This document shows, one piece after another, positions 48,641-57,685 of a DNA stretch of 64,000 nt. The translations under genes were made by a program, and so were the position numbers. How positions within the stretch are numbered: position 1 is the first letter of the stretch; every line of letters begins with the position of its first letter. The notes under the pieces are model-generated. The model had not been told where the DNA came from. It worked only from the letters and a program-made list of their open reading frames with translations, and did not search any database. The DNA comes from JAZGGS01 sp963764825 (GTDB lineage: Bacteria > Bacteroidota > Ignavibacteria > Ignavibacteriales > Ignavibacteriaceae), in assembly GCA_963764825.1 (NCBI GenBank), contig CAVXUA010000016.1, positions 124,001 to 188,000 on the forward strand, written 5' to 3'.

Positions 48641-49180
48641 TCAGGTTAAATAAAATATTTGTGGTTTCGTTCCTGCTTCAGGAATTAAAGCATGATTCTT
48701 CCTTGATTGCAGCAGCTTGCTTACTTGGCTGTTCGGATCATCGAGATCACCAAAGTACATACAGTGTGTTGGGCAAACCGAAACACAAGCAGGATCTTCT
48801 CCCTTTTCAACCCTGTGAATACAGAACGTACATTTATCTGCATAGCCTTCGGGATGAATGAACCTTGCATCATAAGGGCAGGAAGCCAAACATGCTCTGC
48901 ACCCAATACATTCATCGTGATTAACCAATATAACTCCTCCAACATCGTGAACATGGCTTGCACCTGTTGGGCAGCAGTAAACACAAGGAGGGTTTTCGCA
49001 ATGGTTGCATCTTTCAGTTCTTATTTCCAATTCAATAGTTGGGAAAGTTCCTTTGGCTTCGGTTTTTATCCAATCCCGGCAATAACCTTCAGGCACATTA
49101 TTTTCCGTTTCGCAGGCAACAACACAATCCATGCAGCCAACACATTTTTTAGTGTCTATTACCATTCCGTATCTTGCCAT
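48641..49180 (-). CDS. psrB: PsrB/DmsB-type four-cluster ferredoxin subunit
   Basis: Intact. The start MARYGMVIDTKKCVGCMDCVVAC at 49180 is preferred to 49198 because it is the family start. Four [4Fe-4S] binding groups: CVGCMDCVVAC; CNHCENPPCVYCCP (C-x2-C-x4-C-x3-C); CIGCRACLASC; and CTFC...DPACVSVC. Electron-transfer subunit between the molybdenum catalytic subunit and the membrane anchor. Its start lies at the 3' end of psrA and psrC follows after 10 bases. Confidence 0.95.
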   Translation of the reverse strand: MARYGMVIDTKKCVGCMDCVVACETENNVPEGYCRDWIKTEAKGTFPTIELEIRTERCNHCENPPCVYCCPTGASHVHDVGGVILVNHDECIGCRACLASCPYDARFIHPEGYADKCTFCIHRVEKGEDPACVSVCPTHCMYFGDLDDPNSQVSKLLQSRKNHALIPEAGTKPQIFYLT

Positions 49181-49181
49181 C

Positions 49182-51386
49182 TTACATCTCCCACTCAAAA
49201 GTTACAAAGTTCACATTCATTCCTGTTCCACCCATTAAGGGGTCTGTTTTGTACTGAGTAATTAGCTGTGAATCGCTTGCACCTTTGTTAAATGTGCTTC
49301 TTAATTGTTTTGATGTTTGACCAAAACCATGAACCATGTAAACACAATCTGTTCGTATTCTTTCTGTTGCTCTAACTTTTATTTTGTTACTTATAACTCC
49401 ATCACTGTTTTTGAGCTTAATATATTCACCGTTTTTCAATCCATACCTATTTGCAACATTTGCATTTACCCATACTTCATTTTCATCCATTAAATTTTGA
49501 AGCAGGGGATAGGATTGAGTTTTGCTGAACGTATGAACAGGAGCTCTTCCAAAAATTAAATCTGAAATATCCGGGAGGTGGTTCATCAGGTTTAACATAT
49601 TTTGGAACGGGATCGAAACCAGCTTCAGCAAGTTGGGTGGAATAAAATTCAATTTTTCCAGAGGGGGTATAAAATTCAGGTTCAATTCCATCTTCAATAT
49701 ATAGCGGCTCTAAGTTTCCGGTAACTACGCCCTTTTGTTTTAATTCTTCCAAACTTAATCCAGCACCCTTTAATCGGGTATCAAGGTATTCTTCAATCTT
49801 ATTCCAGGGATAGTATGCCCCAAGACCAAGTTTTTCTGCAAGTTTTTTTGCCATCCACCAATTTGGTTTTTGATCTCCAGGAGCTTCAACTACGGGTTGG
49901 CGAATTGATACAAAATTCTGCCTGAAAGATGCATTATTAAGATCATCATATCTTTCAAGGTAAGTTGATTCAGGAAGAACAACATCAGCCCAACCAGCGA
50001 TTTCACTTGGCACAACATCAACAACAACCAGCAGATCGAGGTTCTGAATAGCTTCAATTGTTTCATCCTTGTTTGGAAGAGATTGCATTAAGTTTGTTGC
50101 ATATATAAGCCAACCTTTTATTGGGTATGGCTTACCTGTAATTGTAGCTTCGCGAATACCTGTTGAAATTAGTTCTCCTGTTGCAAACGGATATTTTTTA
50201 TCGGGATTATCAACAGTTTCTTTTTTTGCATGAGGGTAGGATGGATATGGATAATTTGGCACATCAAATTTTGAAGGGAAATAAAATCCACCTTTTCTTC
50301 CCCAACTTCCCAGAAGGGCATTTAACAATGCTATAGCCCTGCTACGTTGTGCATCATCGCCGTACCAATTTGTATGTCTGCCGGGATGAACTAAAGTTGC
50401 AGGTTTATAACGAGCCATCTCCTTTGCAGTGGTTCTGATTACTTCCGGTTCAATTCCTGTTTCTGGATAAGCCCATTCAGGTGTGTATTTAGATATTGAT
50501 GCAGCAAACTGCTCGAAACCGAATCCATACTTTTCTACATAATCAATATCATAAAGTTTTTCTTTTACAATTATATTCATCCAGGCAAGAAGGAGAGCGA
50601 TATCAGTGCCCGGTTTTATTGGCAGATAATATTTTGCTTTACCCGCTGCTACAGAAAATCTCGGATCAACAACAATAATTGATGAACCCTTTCCAATCGC
50701 TTCGGCAAATTCCTGAACCTGCGTGTTGTGCATATTTTCGCCGAGATGAGAGCCAATGAGCACAAGACATTTACTGTTTTTAATATCAGTTCTTTCAGGA
50801 GATCCTACTATATCTCCATAAGTAAGCTCAAAGCCAACTTCTCTTGGTCCCCGGCATTGTGCAAAGGATGGTGCGGCAATATTTCTTGATCCAAAAGCTT
50901 TTAGCGTATGCTTGAAAAATGACCTCCTACACCATGGCTAAAGAGCGCCATAGATTCGGGTCCGTACAGTTTTTTTATCTTTTGCATCTTTTCAGCTATG
51001 TAATCAAAAGCTTCGCCCCAGGTTACTTCAACCCATTCTTCTTTTCCCCTGCTGCTTTTTCTTATTAAGGGAGATTTTAATCTTTCATTATTGAAATGTG
51101 CGCTAACACCGCCGGTGCCTCGCGGGCATAGTCTTCCGTTACTTAACGGATCATCAGGATTGCCTTCAAGCTTCCAAAGTTTCCCATCTTTTAAATAAGC
51201 GATAGTTCCGCATTTCCAAAAGCATAAATCGCAGTAAGTAGGAATTTTTTGTATACCTTTTACTGATTTCTTATTTACCTCATCAACCCCTTTAAAAATT
51301 GTTTTAGCCGAACCGGTAACTGCTGCTGCGGTTGCAATTGTTGCCCCGGATATTTTTAAAAATCTTCTTCTCGAGAGGGAGTTCAT
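49182..51386 (-). CDS. psrA: PsrA/PhsA-like molybdopterin oxidoreductase catalytic subunit (frameshifted)
   Basis: N-terminal twin-arginine signal SRRRFLKISGATIATAAAVTGSA. Iron-sulfur binding TYCDLCFWKCGTIAYL...RLCPRGTGGVSAHF, and the putative Mo-ligating Cys in AQCRGPREVGFELTYGD (after a frame change near 50895). Then IIVVDPRFSVAAGKA, HPGRHTNWYGDD, PSEIAGWADVVLPESTYLERYDD and the C-terminal VWVNANVANRYGLKNGEYIKL. Repaired length about 735 residues, matching polysulfide/thiosulfate reductase A chains. ATG 51386 overlaps the MerR stop by four bases. Substrate (polysulfide, thiosulfate, sulfur, tetrathionate) is not decidable from sequence. Confidence 0.88.
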
Positions 51387-51829
51387 ACAATCCTCGAAAT
51401 ATTTTTTATGGAGTCTTTAATTTTTTCACAATCGACAAAAATTTTATAAACATTACATTCTCTGCAGGTTTTATTTTCGCAGATTGCACCGGGATGCTGA
51501 AAAGACCAGCAAGGTTGTGAATGACCTGCATACGCCTGGCAATTGCCCCGGTTTTCTTCAGAACAATTAACAATATCCCAGCAGGGAATAAGCGAATACA
51601 TTGTGAGTATTCCATTAATGCTTATCTTCTTCTCAGTAATTGCACGTCTTACACATTCAATTCGTTCAATATCAGCTTTAGAATAAAGGCGGTGCTTAGA
51701 AGATTTTTTAAATGGGAGAACTAATCCTTCCTTTTCATATAATCGAAGCGTTTGAACAGAAATGTTTAACAAATTTGCCGCTGTGCTTATTGTAAAAAGT
51801 GGTTCGTAATATCTACTGTCTATATTCAT
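51383..51829 (-). CDS. MerR-family regulator with eight-cysteine C-terminal domain (copy 2)
   Basis: Intact. Start ATG 51829 (MNIDSRYYEPLFTISTAANLLNISVQTLRLYEKEGLVLPFKKS), an upstream alternative being ATG 51865. HTH and winged region to about residue 80. The C-terminus has IPCWDIVNC, RGNCQAY, SQPCWSF, ICENKTCRECNVYKIFVDC: eight Cys in the same order as copy 1, which strengthens the frame repair there. It overlaps psrA by four bases (ATGA) and so leads that operon. Regulation by cluster or persulfide state is likely but unproved. Confidence 0.9.
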   Translation of the reverse strand: MNIDSRYYEPLFTISTAANLLNISVQTLRLYEKEGLVLPFKKSSKHRLYSKADIERIECVRRAITEKKISINGILTMYSLIPCWDIVNCSEENRGNCQAYAGHSQPCWSFQHPGAICENKTCRECNVYKIFVDCEKIKDSIKNISRIV

Positions 51830-51865
51830 GTGTGTTTTATGATTATTGATAACCGTTATTACCAA

Positions 51866-52137
51866 TTAATCTGCCAATTGAAAATGTAGATTTATATTGA
51901 AAAAGTAGATTTTTTTGGTAAAATGATTTTCAGGATTAAGAATGGAGTGAGTTATTGTTCTCGATTATTAGGATTACATAAGTGAAGTTATTTATTGCGT
52001 AGGAATAATTGCTTTGTGGCAATTACATTATTCAGGATTATAGATTTTAATCCTAAATTGGTAATAGGCGGTAAGATGAAAATAGATTTAGCACACCTTT
52101 AAAATCTATGATGAATTTTACTTATCATTATATTCTG
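51866..52137. other. Non-coding interval before the psr operon
   Basis: About 270 bases upstream of the second MerR gene. There is an imperfect CAATTAATCTGCCAATTG inverted repeat near 51868-51885 and two GTAGATTT repeats about 20 bases apart near 51890-51915. Nothing resembles the AGTTAATATYAAC element of the first MerR gene. The promoter of the psr operon should be here. Confidence 0.3.
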
Positions 52138-53190
52138 TTACAAGAGGAAGGAAACTAGATAGATTAAGAAGGACTTTAATTTACTATAACCTTTTTCGGA
52201 TGATGAAATTTTCCAGCAGTAGGAAACGAGTGACCGGAGATGTGGAAATGAATCAACTATCTTACTATTTTCAGATGCGTAAAGACTTTCTTTTTTCTTT
52301 AAGAATTTTCGTAAATATTTTAGCGCAAAAGGGCCAACTATGGAATACCAAATTATCATAATAAACAAAGCACGTAAAGCCATAAATAAAACTTCTGCAG
52401 CCTTGCTCGATCCAAGTTCAGGGTAGATATAAGAAAGAACAACCATAATAACAACAAATGAAATAAAGATAATTCCAGAAAGTCTTTGCCACCATCGTTT
52501 ACGCTTTCCTTTATTCTTCTTTGCTCACTCGGGTTTTGTATTATTAAAAGAAGTAATTTCTAATTTATCATCTTGTATTACATCCCCAATCCAGAAGGGG
52601 AGTTTACCTGCAAACAACCCAACCAATACTCCAACAGATACATGAAGACCGAGGTATAAACCAACCAAAAAATAGCTGAATCTGAAATCAACAACATTTT
52701 CCTGTACTATAAATTTATTAATCACAAAGCTTGCAAACTGATCGATTGATTCCCAAAGCGTATTTCCAAAAACAAGTGTAAGGATAAAAATCTTTTGCAA
52801 TGAGGAAAAGAGTAAAGTAAGTATTCCCATTAATAATGCAGATATTTTGAAAAATCTTTTCCTAAAAAAAAGTACTTCTCCTAAAATTCCCTGTAGAAAA
52901 ACTGCAAAGTAAGCAGTAAGAGGGGTATGAGGACTAACAATTCCTTTAATTAAGAATTACAAGCAATGTAGCTTTTAACATAGTTCCTTTTTCGGTCGGA
53001 AAAATATGCGATAAGGGAGATAAGAATTGCAGCCGAACCGCCTATAAAAATACCTCTCATCGGAACTTTAAATGCGTGAAGGATCCCACCCAACGCTGCT
53101 TCGCTGAATGCCCAGAGAGCTGTGATTTTCCATACTGCAACCTGATCAATGTGAGCAGTCCTGGCAGAATTTTCAACCTGATTTTCTTCG
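52138..53190 (-). CDS. Polytopic membrane protein, S-component-like (in-frame stop and frameshifts)
   Basis: Fragments form a hydrophobic protein: IDQVAVWKITALWAFSEAALGGILHAFKVPMRG, GGSAAILISLIAYFSDRK, LIKGIVSPHTPLTAYFAVFLQGILGEVLFF, and FRFSYFLVGLYLGLHVSVGVLVGLFAGKLPFWIGD, then past an in-frame TGA at 52525-52527 (KPE stop AKKNKGKRKRWW) to LSYIYPELGSSKAAEVLFMALRALFIMIIWY. The layout of paired helices and the PLTAYFAVFLQG stretch recall vitamin-uptake S components, but I do not recognise a family. The start is not found. If the TGA is real the second part may be a separate gene starting at 52446. Confidence 0.5.
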
Positions 53191-53204
53191 GTTATGACAA
53201 AGTA

Positions 53205-53534
53205 TTAATTTGAATAATTCTTATCGTTACTAATAATATCTTCCAGCCAGGTTAATGCAGCCATTGTTGAAGGGAGTCCGATTGTTGGAATAGCCAGAAT
53301 AATAGCATGCCGCATTTCATCTTTTGTTACTCCGGCTTCAAGGGACGCTCTTGGCATGTGAGTGCAGGGCTCCCTCTAATCTGGCACCAGTGGATATTCC
53401 CAGTTTAATAAGTGCCCTGGTTTTATCATCAAGTGGTCCACCCGCATGAACGGCTGTTCCAAGAGATTCGTAAGCAGTTGCAATTGCCGGATGTTCTTCC
53501 ATAAATTCTTTAATTTTTTTGGCAGTTCTGACAT
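53205..53534 (-). CDS. Carboxymuconolactone decarboxylase/AhpD-like protein (frameshifted)
   Basis: Start ATG 53534: MSELPKKIKEFMEEHPAIATAYESLGTAVHAGGPLDDKTRALIKLGISTGARLEGALHSHAKS, with a frame change near 53352 leading into LEAGVTKDEMRHAIILAIPTIGLPSTMAALTWLED. This matches the CMD fold used by AhpD-type proteins. The usual E-x2-C-x2-H redox Cys is replaced (EGALHSHA), so it may not be a peroxidase partner. About 110 residues. The membrane protein gene is the next on the same strand. Confidence 0.8.
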
Positions 53535-53846
53535 AATGTGCCTGTTCGATTATAATTTTATTTTGATTTTTACTTACTGATTTAAATTTCTGAAAAATTA
53601 TCTTATAAACTGTAAATATTAAATGGCTTAATATTTGCGTATATAGTGTGATTTCCTTGAGATAATTTGCAGTTTAGTTATATATGAAAAGAAACTTTCA
53701 AAATCTTATATTGAGAATTGTAAACGATTAATATATTGGAATAATTCATAAAATTTGTTAACATTAAACAAATGATTGATAGTTTTTGGGGTTGCGAAGC
53801 TTACTATTTGTTTAAAAGTTAATACTTAACAGTTATAGGAGTTAGT
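53535..53846. other. Non-coding interval
   Basis: About 310 AT-rich bases between the divergent CMD-type gene and the outer-membrane protein gene. I see no ORF, terminator or clear operator; it probably holds both promoters. GGAG near 53838 could serve the plus-strand start. Confidence 0.4.
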
Positions 53847-54533
53847 ATGCGCAGCAAGAATTTTTGTTTCAATTCTTTTTCTCATTTCTCTTTCAGGGAG
53901 TTTATATTCCCAATCATACAATAACAATTTCATTTCCGGTCCGCGTTTTTACGCTGGTATGGTGACAGGTTATAACGGAGGATTTGGATTACAGTTAAGT
54001 GGAACCATTTCAAACTTCGCGAAAAGTTTTCCTTTATCTGCCCGCTTTGGTATTGGTTACACTTCCACCGATGCCGGTAAACCGCAGAGCAAGGAAGATC
54101 TTTATTAACAATGCAACCAACGGAATCCCGGAAGGTAGATATGGGATTTTAGGATGGATCTGCTGTACAATATAAAGTTATTCTCAATTCAAAAATCTTT
54201 TCTATTTGCAGGTGTTCGGTACTCAATGTTTACTGCGAATTTTAAATTTATCGGAGGAAATGAATTCTTTGATATCATTTTTCTCTGATCAATGGGGATA
54301 GGCGCGGAGGCTTGGAAAGTTACTTTGCACTCGGTTCTAATTTTGATCTGGTGATTACTGCCGGAGCTGATTATTATTTTTCCGGTACTATTATGGGACA
54401 CGATACAGCTTACAGTCCCGATGGAGAAAACATCAATCCCCGTGAAGATTATACATACGAAGATGCTGATGATTCTGTTAATCAACCAAAAATTTTACCT
54501 AGGGTAATGGTTGGGTTTAATTATTCTTTTTAG
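53847..54533 (+). CDS. Small outer-membrane beta-barrel protein (frameshifted)
   Basis: ATG 53847 with a signal-like IFVSILFLISLSGSLYSQS after an early frame change, then FISGPRFYAGMVTGYNGGFGLQLSGTISNF, SFPLSARFGIGYTSTDAG, and the C-terminal LESYFALGSNFDLVITAGADYYFSGTIMGHD and PRVMVGFNYSF, ending in Phe as outer-membrane strands do. About 225 residues. The alternating strand pattern suggests an eight-stranded barrel. No family recognised. Confidence 0.6.
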
Positions 54534-54777
54534 TTCTATAAATCCAAATTATTCTTATACCACTAAGAAAAGAGTCTTCAAGTGATTGATGACTCTTTCC
54601 AACCACCACAATTTAGCAATTAGCAAGTATCGCCCTTCAGCAAACTAACTTGATTATAATAAAAAAAAAGTTAGTTTATAGTAAATCTTAATATTTCTTA
54701 TTCCTCTTAATAATCTTACTGATCTATAATTAAGATGAAAATGATTAAACATATTGATAATTTTTACAGAGGAAGTT

Positions 54778-55245
54778 ATGAAACTGTATACTGTTTATTC
54801 TTATCAGTGCTTTTATTTTCGTTAATTTCCTGTTCAGATCAAACAGATGTTAATCTTGAAGAAGAAAGAGAGCAGGTGATGACACTTCTTGATAATTTTG
54901 TTAAAGCCCACGAAGAAAAAGATTTGATATGCTTCTTTCCTGTTTTTCCGATAAACCTGATATAACAATTATTGGAACCGACAAGAATGAATTATGGGTT
55001 GATAAAGTGTCGATGGGTGATGCCAAAGAGAGCTTACGGAACTTTTGATGTGGTGAAACTCTCGTGCGGGATAAAATTCTTAAACTTTGTTCTGATGGTG
55101 AGATTGCCTGGTTCTATATGAAGGTTAATTGGTCTGTTGAGTCGGAAGGGGAGAGTTAAACCTTTGACGGAATAACAACACAGGAGTGCTCGAAAAAATT
55201 AACGGTAAATGGCAAATTACAAATTCATACATCTATGCCGATTGA
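54778..55245 (+). CDS. SnoaL/NTF2-like lipoprotein (frameshifted)
   Basis: The start at ATG 54778 is preferred over 54735 because AGAGGAAG lies just upstream. Signal with lipobox (LFLSVLLFSLISCSDQ). Mature start TLLDNFVKAHEEKDLDMLLSCFSDKPDITIIGTDKNELWVDK is the DUF4440/SnoaL-like NTF2 fold, continuing AYGTFDVVKLS, GEIAWFYMKVNWSVESEGE and TTGVLEKINGKWQITNSYIYAD. At least five indels. Cargo or substrate unknown; many such lipoproteins are orphan. Confidence 0.7.
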
Positions 55246-55380
55246 AGGGCAGGCAGTAAGGTATTAAATGAAAATAATGCATTGTTTCGTGATTCCATGC
55301 AACAATCCACTCAGTGCTAAACCATGCTAAAATCGGAACAGTTGATAATAAATATTTGTTACCTCTCCAGAATTAGTCAA

Positions 55381-55402
55381 TTTCTGACCCCCAAGTCAGA
55401 AA
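55381..55402 (+). terminator. Perfect inverted repeat, possible weak terminator
   Basis: TTTCTGAC CCCCAA GTCAGAAA forms an eight-base stem with a six-base loop. Only a short broken T run follows (ATAGCATTTTT), so termination is uncertain. It lies 79 bases before the start of lpd. Confidence 0.45.
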
Positions 55403-55480
55403 ATAGCATTTTTATATTTCATTTCTACATTCTCTTAACTATATTTGCCATTCAAAAAAGATTATCTGAACAGTTAAATT

Positions 55481-56925
55481 ATGGAAAAACAATACGATAT
55501 AGCTATTTAGGAGGCGGTCCAGGTGGATATGTTGCTGCAATCCGTGCTGCACAACTTGGTTTAAAACGTAATAATTGATAAAGACAACCTTGGTGGAATT
55601 TGCCTTAACTGGGGTTGTATTCCTACAAAAGCTCTTCTAAAAAATGCAGAAATCTATGATGCGGAAAAAAATCATGGCGAAGAATTTGGAATTTTGCAAA
55701 AGAATTAAGCTTTGATTTTGAGAAGATAATCCAGAGAAGCAGGGGAATATCAGACAAGATCACTAAAAATGTTGAGATGCTGATAAAGAAGAATAAAATT
55801 GATCGAGTACGCGGTAGGTAAATTTATATCTAAAAATCAGATTGAAATTTTTAATGAAGATGGTAAAAAAACAGAAAGATTAAAGCTGATAAAATAATTA
55901 TTGCTACTGGTGCATCACCAAAATCTATTTCTGCAATTCCAGTTGATAGAAAAAATATTATTACAAGTACCGAAGCAATGATTTTACCTAAAATTCCAAA
56001 AGAGATGATCATCGTGGGAGCAGGGGCTATTGGAATTGAGTTTGCATATTTTTATTCAGTTTTTGGAACTAAAGTTACAGTTATCGAAATGCTTGATAAC
56101 ATACTTCCCATTGAAGATGAAGATATTTCTAAGAACTTGCAAGGATTTTCAGAAAAACAAAATTGAAACTCTTACCGGCACAGTTGAAAAAGCTGTAGTA
56201 AAAGGAAACAAAGTTGAAATTACTGTTAAAAGAAATGGTGAAACTAAAAAATTAACAGCAGAGAGAGTACTTAACGCAATAGGTGTTTCAGGAAATGTAA
56301 CAGGTTTTGGTTTAGAAAAATGGGAGTTGATCTTTTCAAAGATCACATAAAAGTTAATAAAGAAACTTATGTAACAAGCATACCTGGAATATTTGCGATT
56401 GGAGATGTAATTGGTCCGCCCTGGCTTGCGCATGTAGCTTCTGCAGAGGGATTATATTGTGTTGAACCAATAAAAGGAATAAATAATCCTGCAATAGATT
56501 ATAATAATATTCCCGGTTGTACATACTGCCATCCACAAGTTGCTAGCGTGGGATAACTGAACCGAAAGCAAAAGAAATTGGCTACGAAATAAAAGTAGGC
56601 AAGTTTCCGTTTATGGCAAGCGGAAAAGCATTTGCAGTTGGAGAAAGAGATGGATTTGTAAAACTAATTTTGATGCAAGTATGGTGAAATTTTAGGCGGG
56701 CACATCATTGGTTCTGAAGCAACCGAACTAATTGCCGAAGTGGCTCTTGCACGCTCGCTTGAAGCCACCGGCGAATCAATTATAAAAACTGTCCATGCTC
56801 ATCCTACTTTATCTGAATCGATAATGGAGGCGGCTGCAACGCTTATGGGGAAGCTATACATATTTAATACTAGGGAACAAAAAGAATTTTTTCTCAGCGG
56901 TCTTTGCGAAATTAAATCGGGCTGA
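55481..56925 (+). CDS. lpdA: Dihydrolipoyl dehydrogenase E3 (frameshifted)
   Basis: Flavoprotein that reoxidises dihydrolipoyl groups. MEKQYDIAI...GGGPGGYVAAIRAAQLG binds FAD; the redox disulfide is in GGICLNWGCIPTKALL (about 55595-55640). NAD binding in EMIIVGAGAIGIEFAYFYSVFGTKVTVIEM; second FAD motif GIFAIGDVIGPPWLAHVASAEG; C-terminal HAHPTLSESIMEAA has the catalytic His-Glu pair. Frame changes at about 55510, 55570, 55700, 56150, 56335, 56550 and 56670. About 470 residues. First gene of the dehydrogenase cluster. Confidence 0.9.
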
Positions 56926-56988
56926 ATAGGGGCTCAAATAAATAACAACTTATTTTGACACAAATTTTTAATTTCGAGAATAATTTAT

Positions 56989-57665
56989 ATGAAAAAAAAA
57001 CTAACATATTTCGATTTAGGACATTAATTATCACAATGCCTGGGATCTTCAAAGGAGCTATTTGATTTAAGAATAAGAATGAAATTGAAGATACTCTTTT
57101 ATTACTGGAGCATCCTCATACTTATACTCTTGGTAAAACAGCAGATCATAACAATTTAATTGCGCAAAATAAGTTCATCGATCGAAATAAAATATCTGTT
57201 TACGATATAGATCGTGGTGGAGATATTACATATCACGACCAGGCAAATTGTTTATTACCCGATTATTAATTAACAAGATGGCAGAAAGATACACATAAAT
57301 ATTTACCAGCACTTGAAGAAGTAATAATTAAAACTTGGCAGAATATAACATAGATGCAGACAGAAATAAGGAGTTTACCGGTGTTTGGGTTAAATGATAA
57401 AAAAATTGCGGCAATAGGAATTAAAGTAAGCAGGTGGATTACAATGCATGGTTTTGCTTTAATGTTAATACAGATCTTTCTTTGTTTAATGGAATTATTC
57501 CATGTGGTATTAAAGATAAAAAGTGTTACATCATTGCAAAATGAACTGGGTAAAACAATAGATAGTAATGAAGTTAAATCAATTATATTAAAAAAATTTG
57601 TTGAAGAATTTGAATATTCAAAGGCAAAAAAAGAACCTGAAGAAATTATTATTCTAAAATTATGA
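56989..57665 (+). CDS. lipB: Octanoyltransferase (frameshifted)
   Basis: Transfers octanoyl from ACP to lipoyl domains. Starts ATG 56989, MKKKLTYFDLG; ELFDLRIKNEIEDTLLLLEHPHTYTLGKTADHNNL, DRGGDITYH (conserved G-D-x-TYHGPGQ, here spoilt by an indel), KKIAAIGIKVSRWITMHGFAL, and NGIIPCGI with the catalytic Cys. At least five frame changes before 57360. About 225 residues. It lies between lpd and E1, consistent with a lipoylation and 2-oxoacid dehydrogenase unit. Confidence 0.85.
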
Positions 57666-57685
57666 TGAGTAATAAAAGGAAATAT

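Noticed and set aside
48707..49261. 184-codon plus-strand ORF over psrB
   Set aside because: Antisense shadow created by the Cys-rich composition of the ferredoxin gene.
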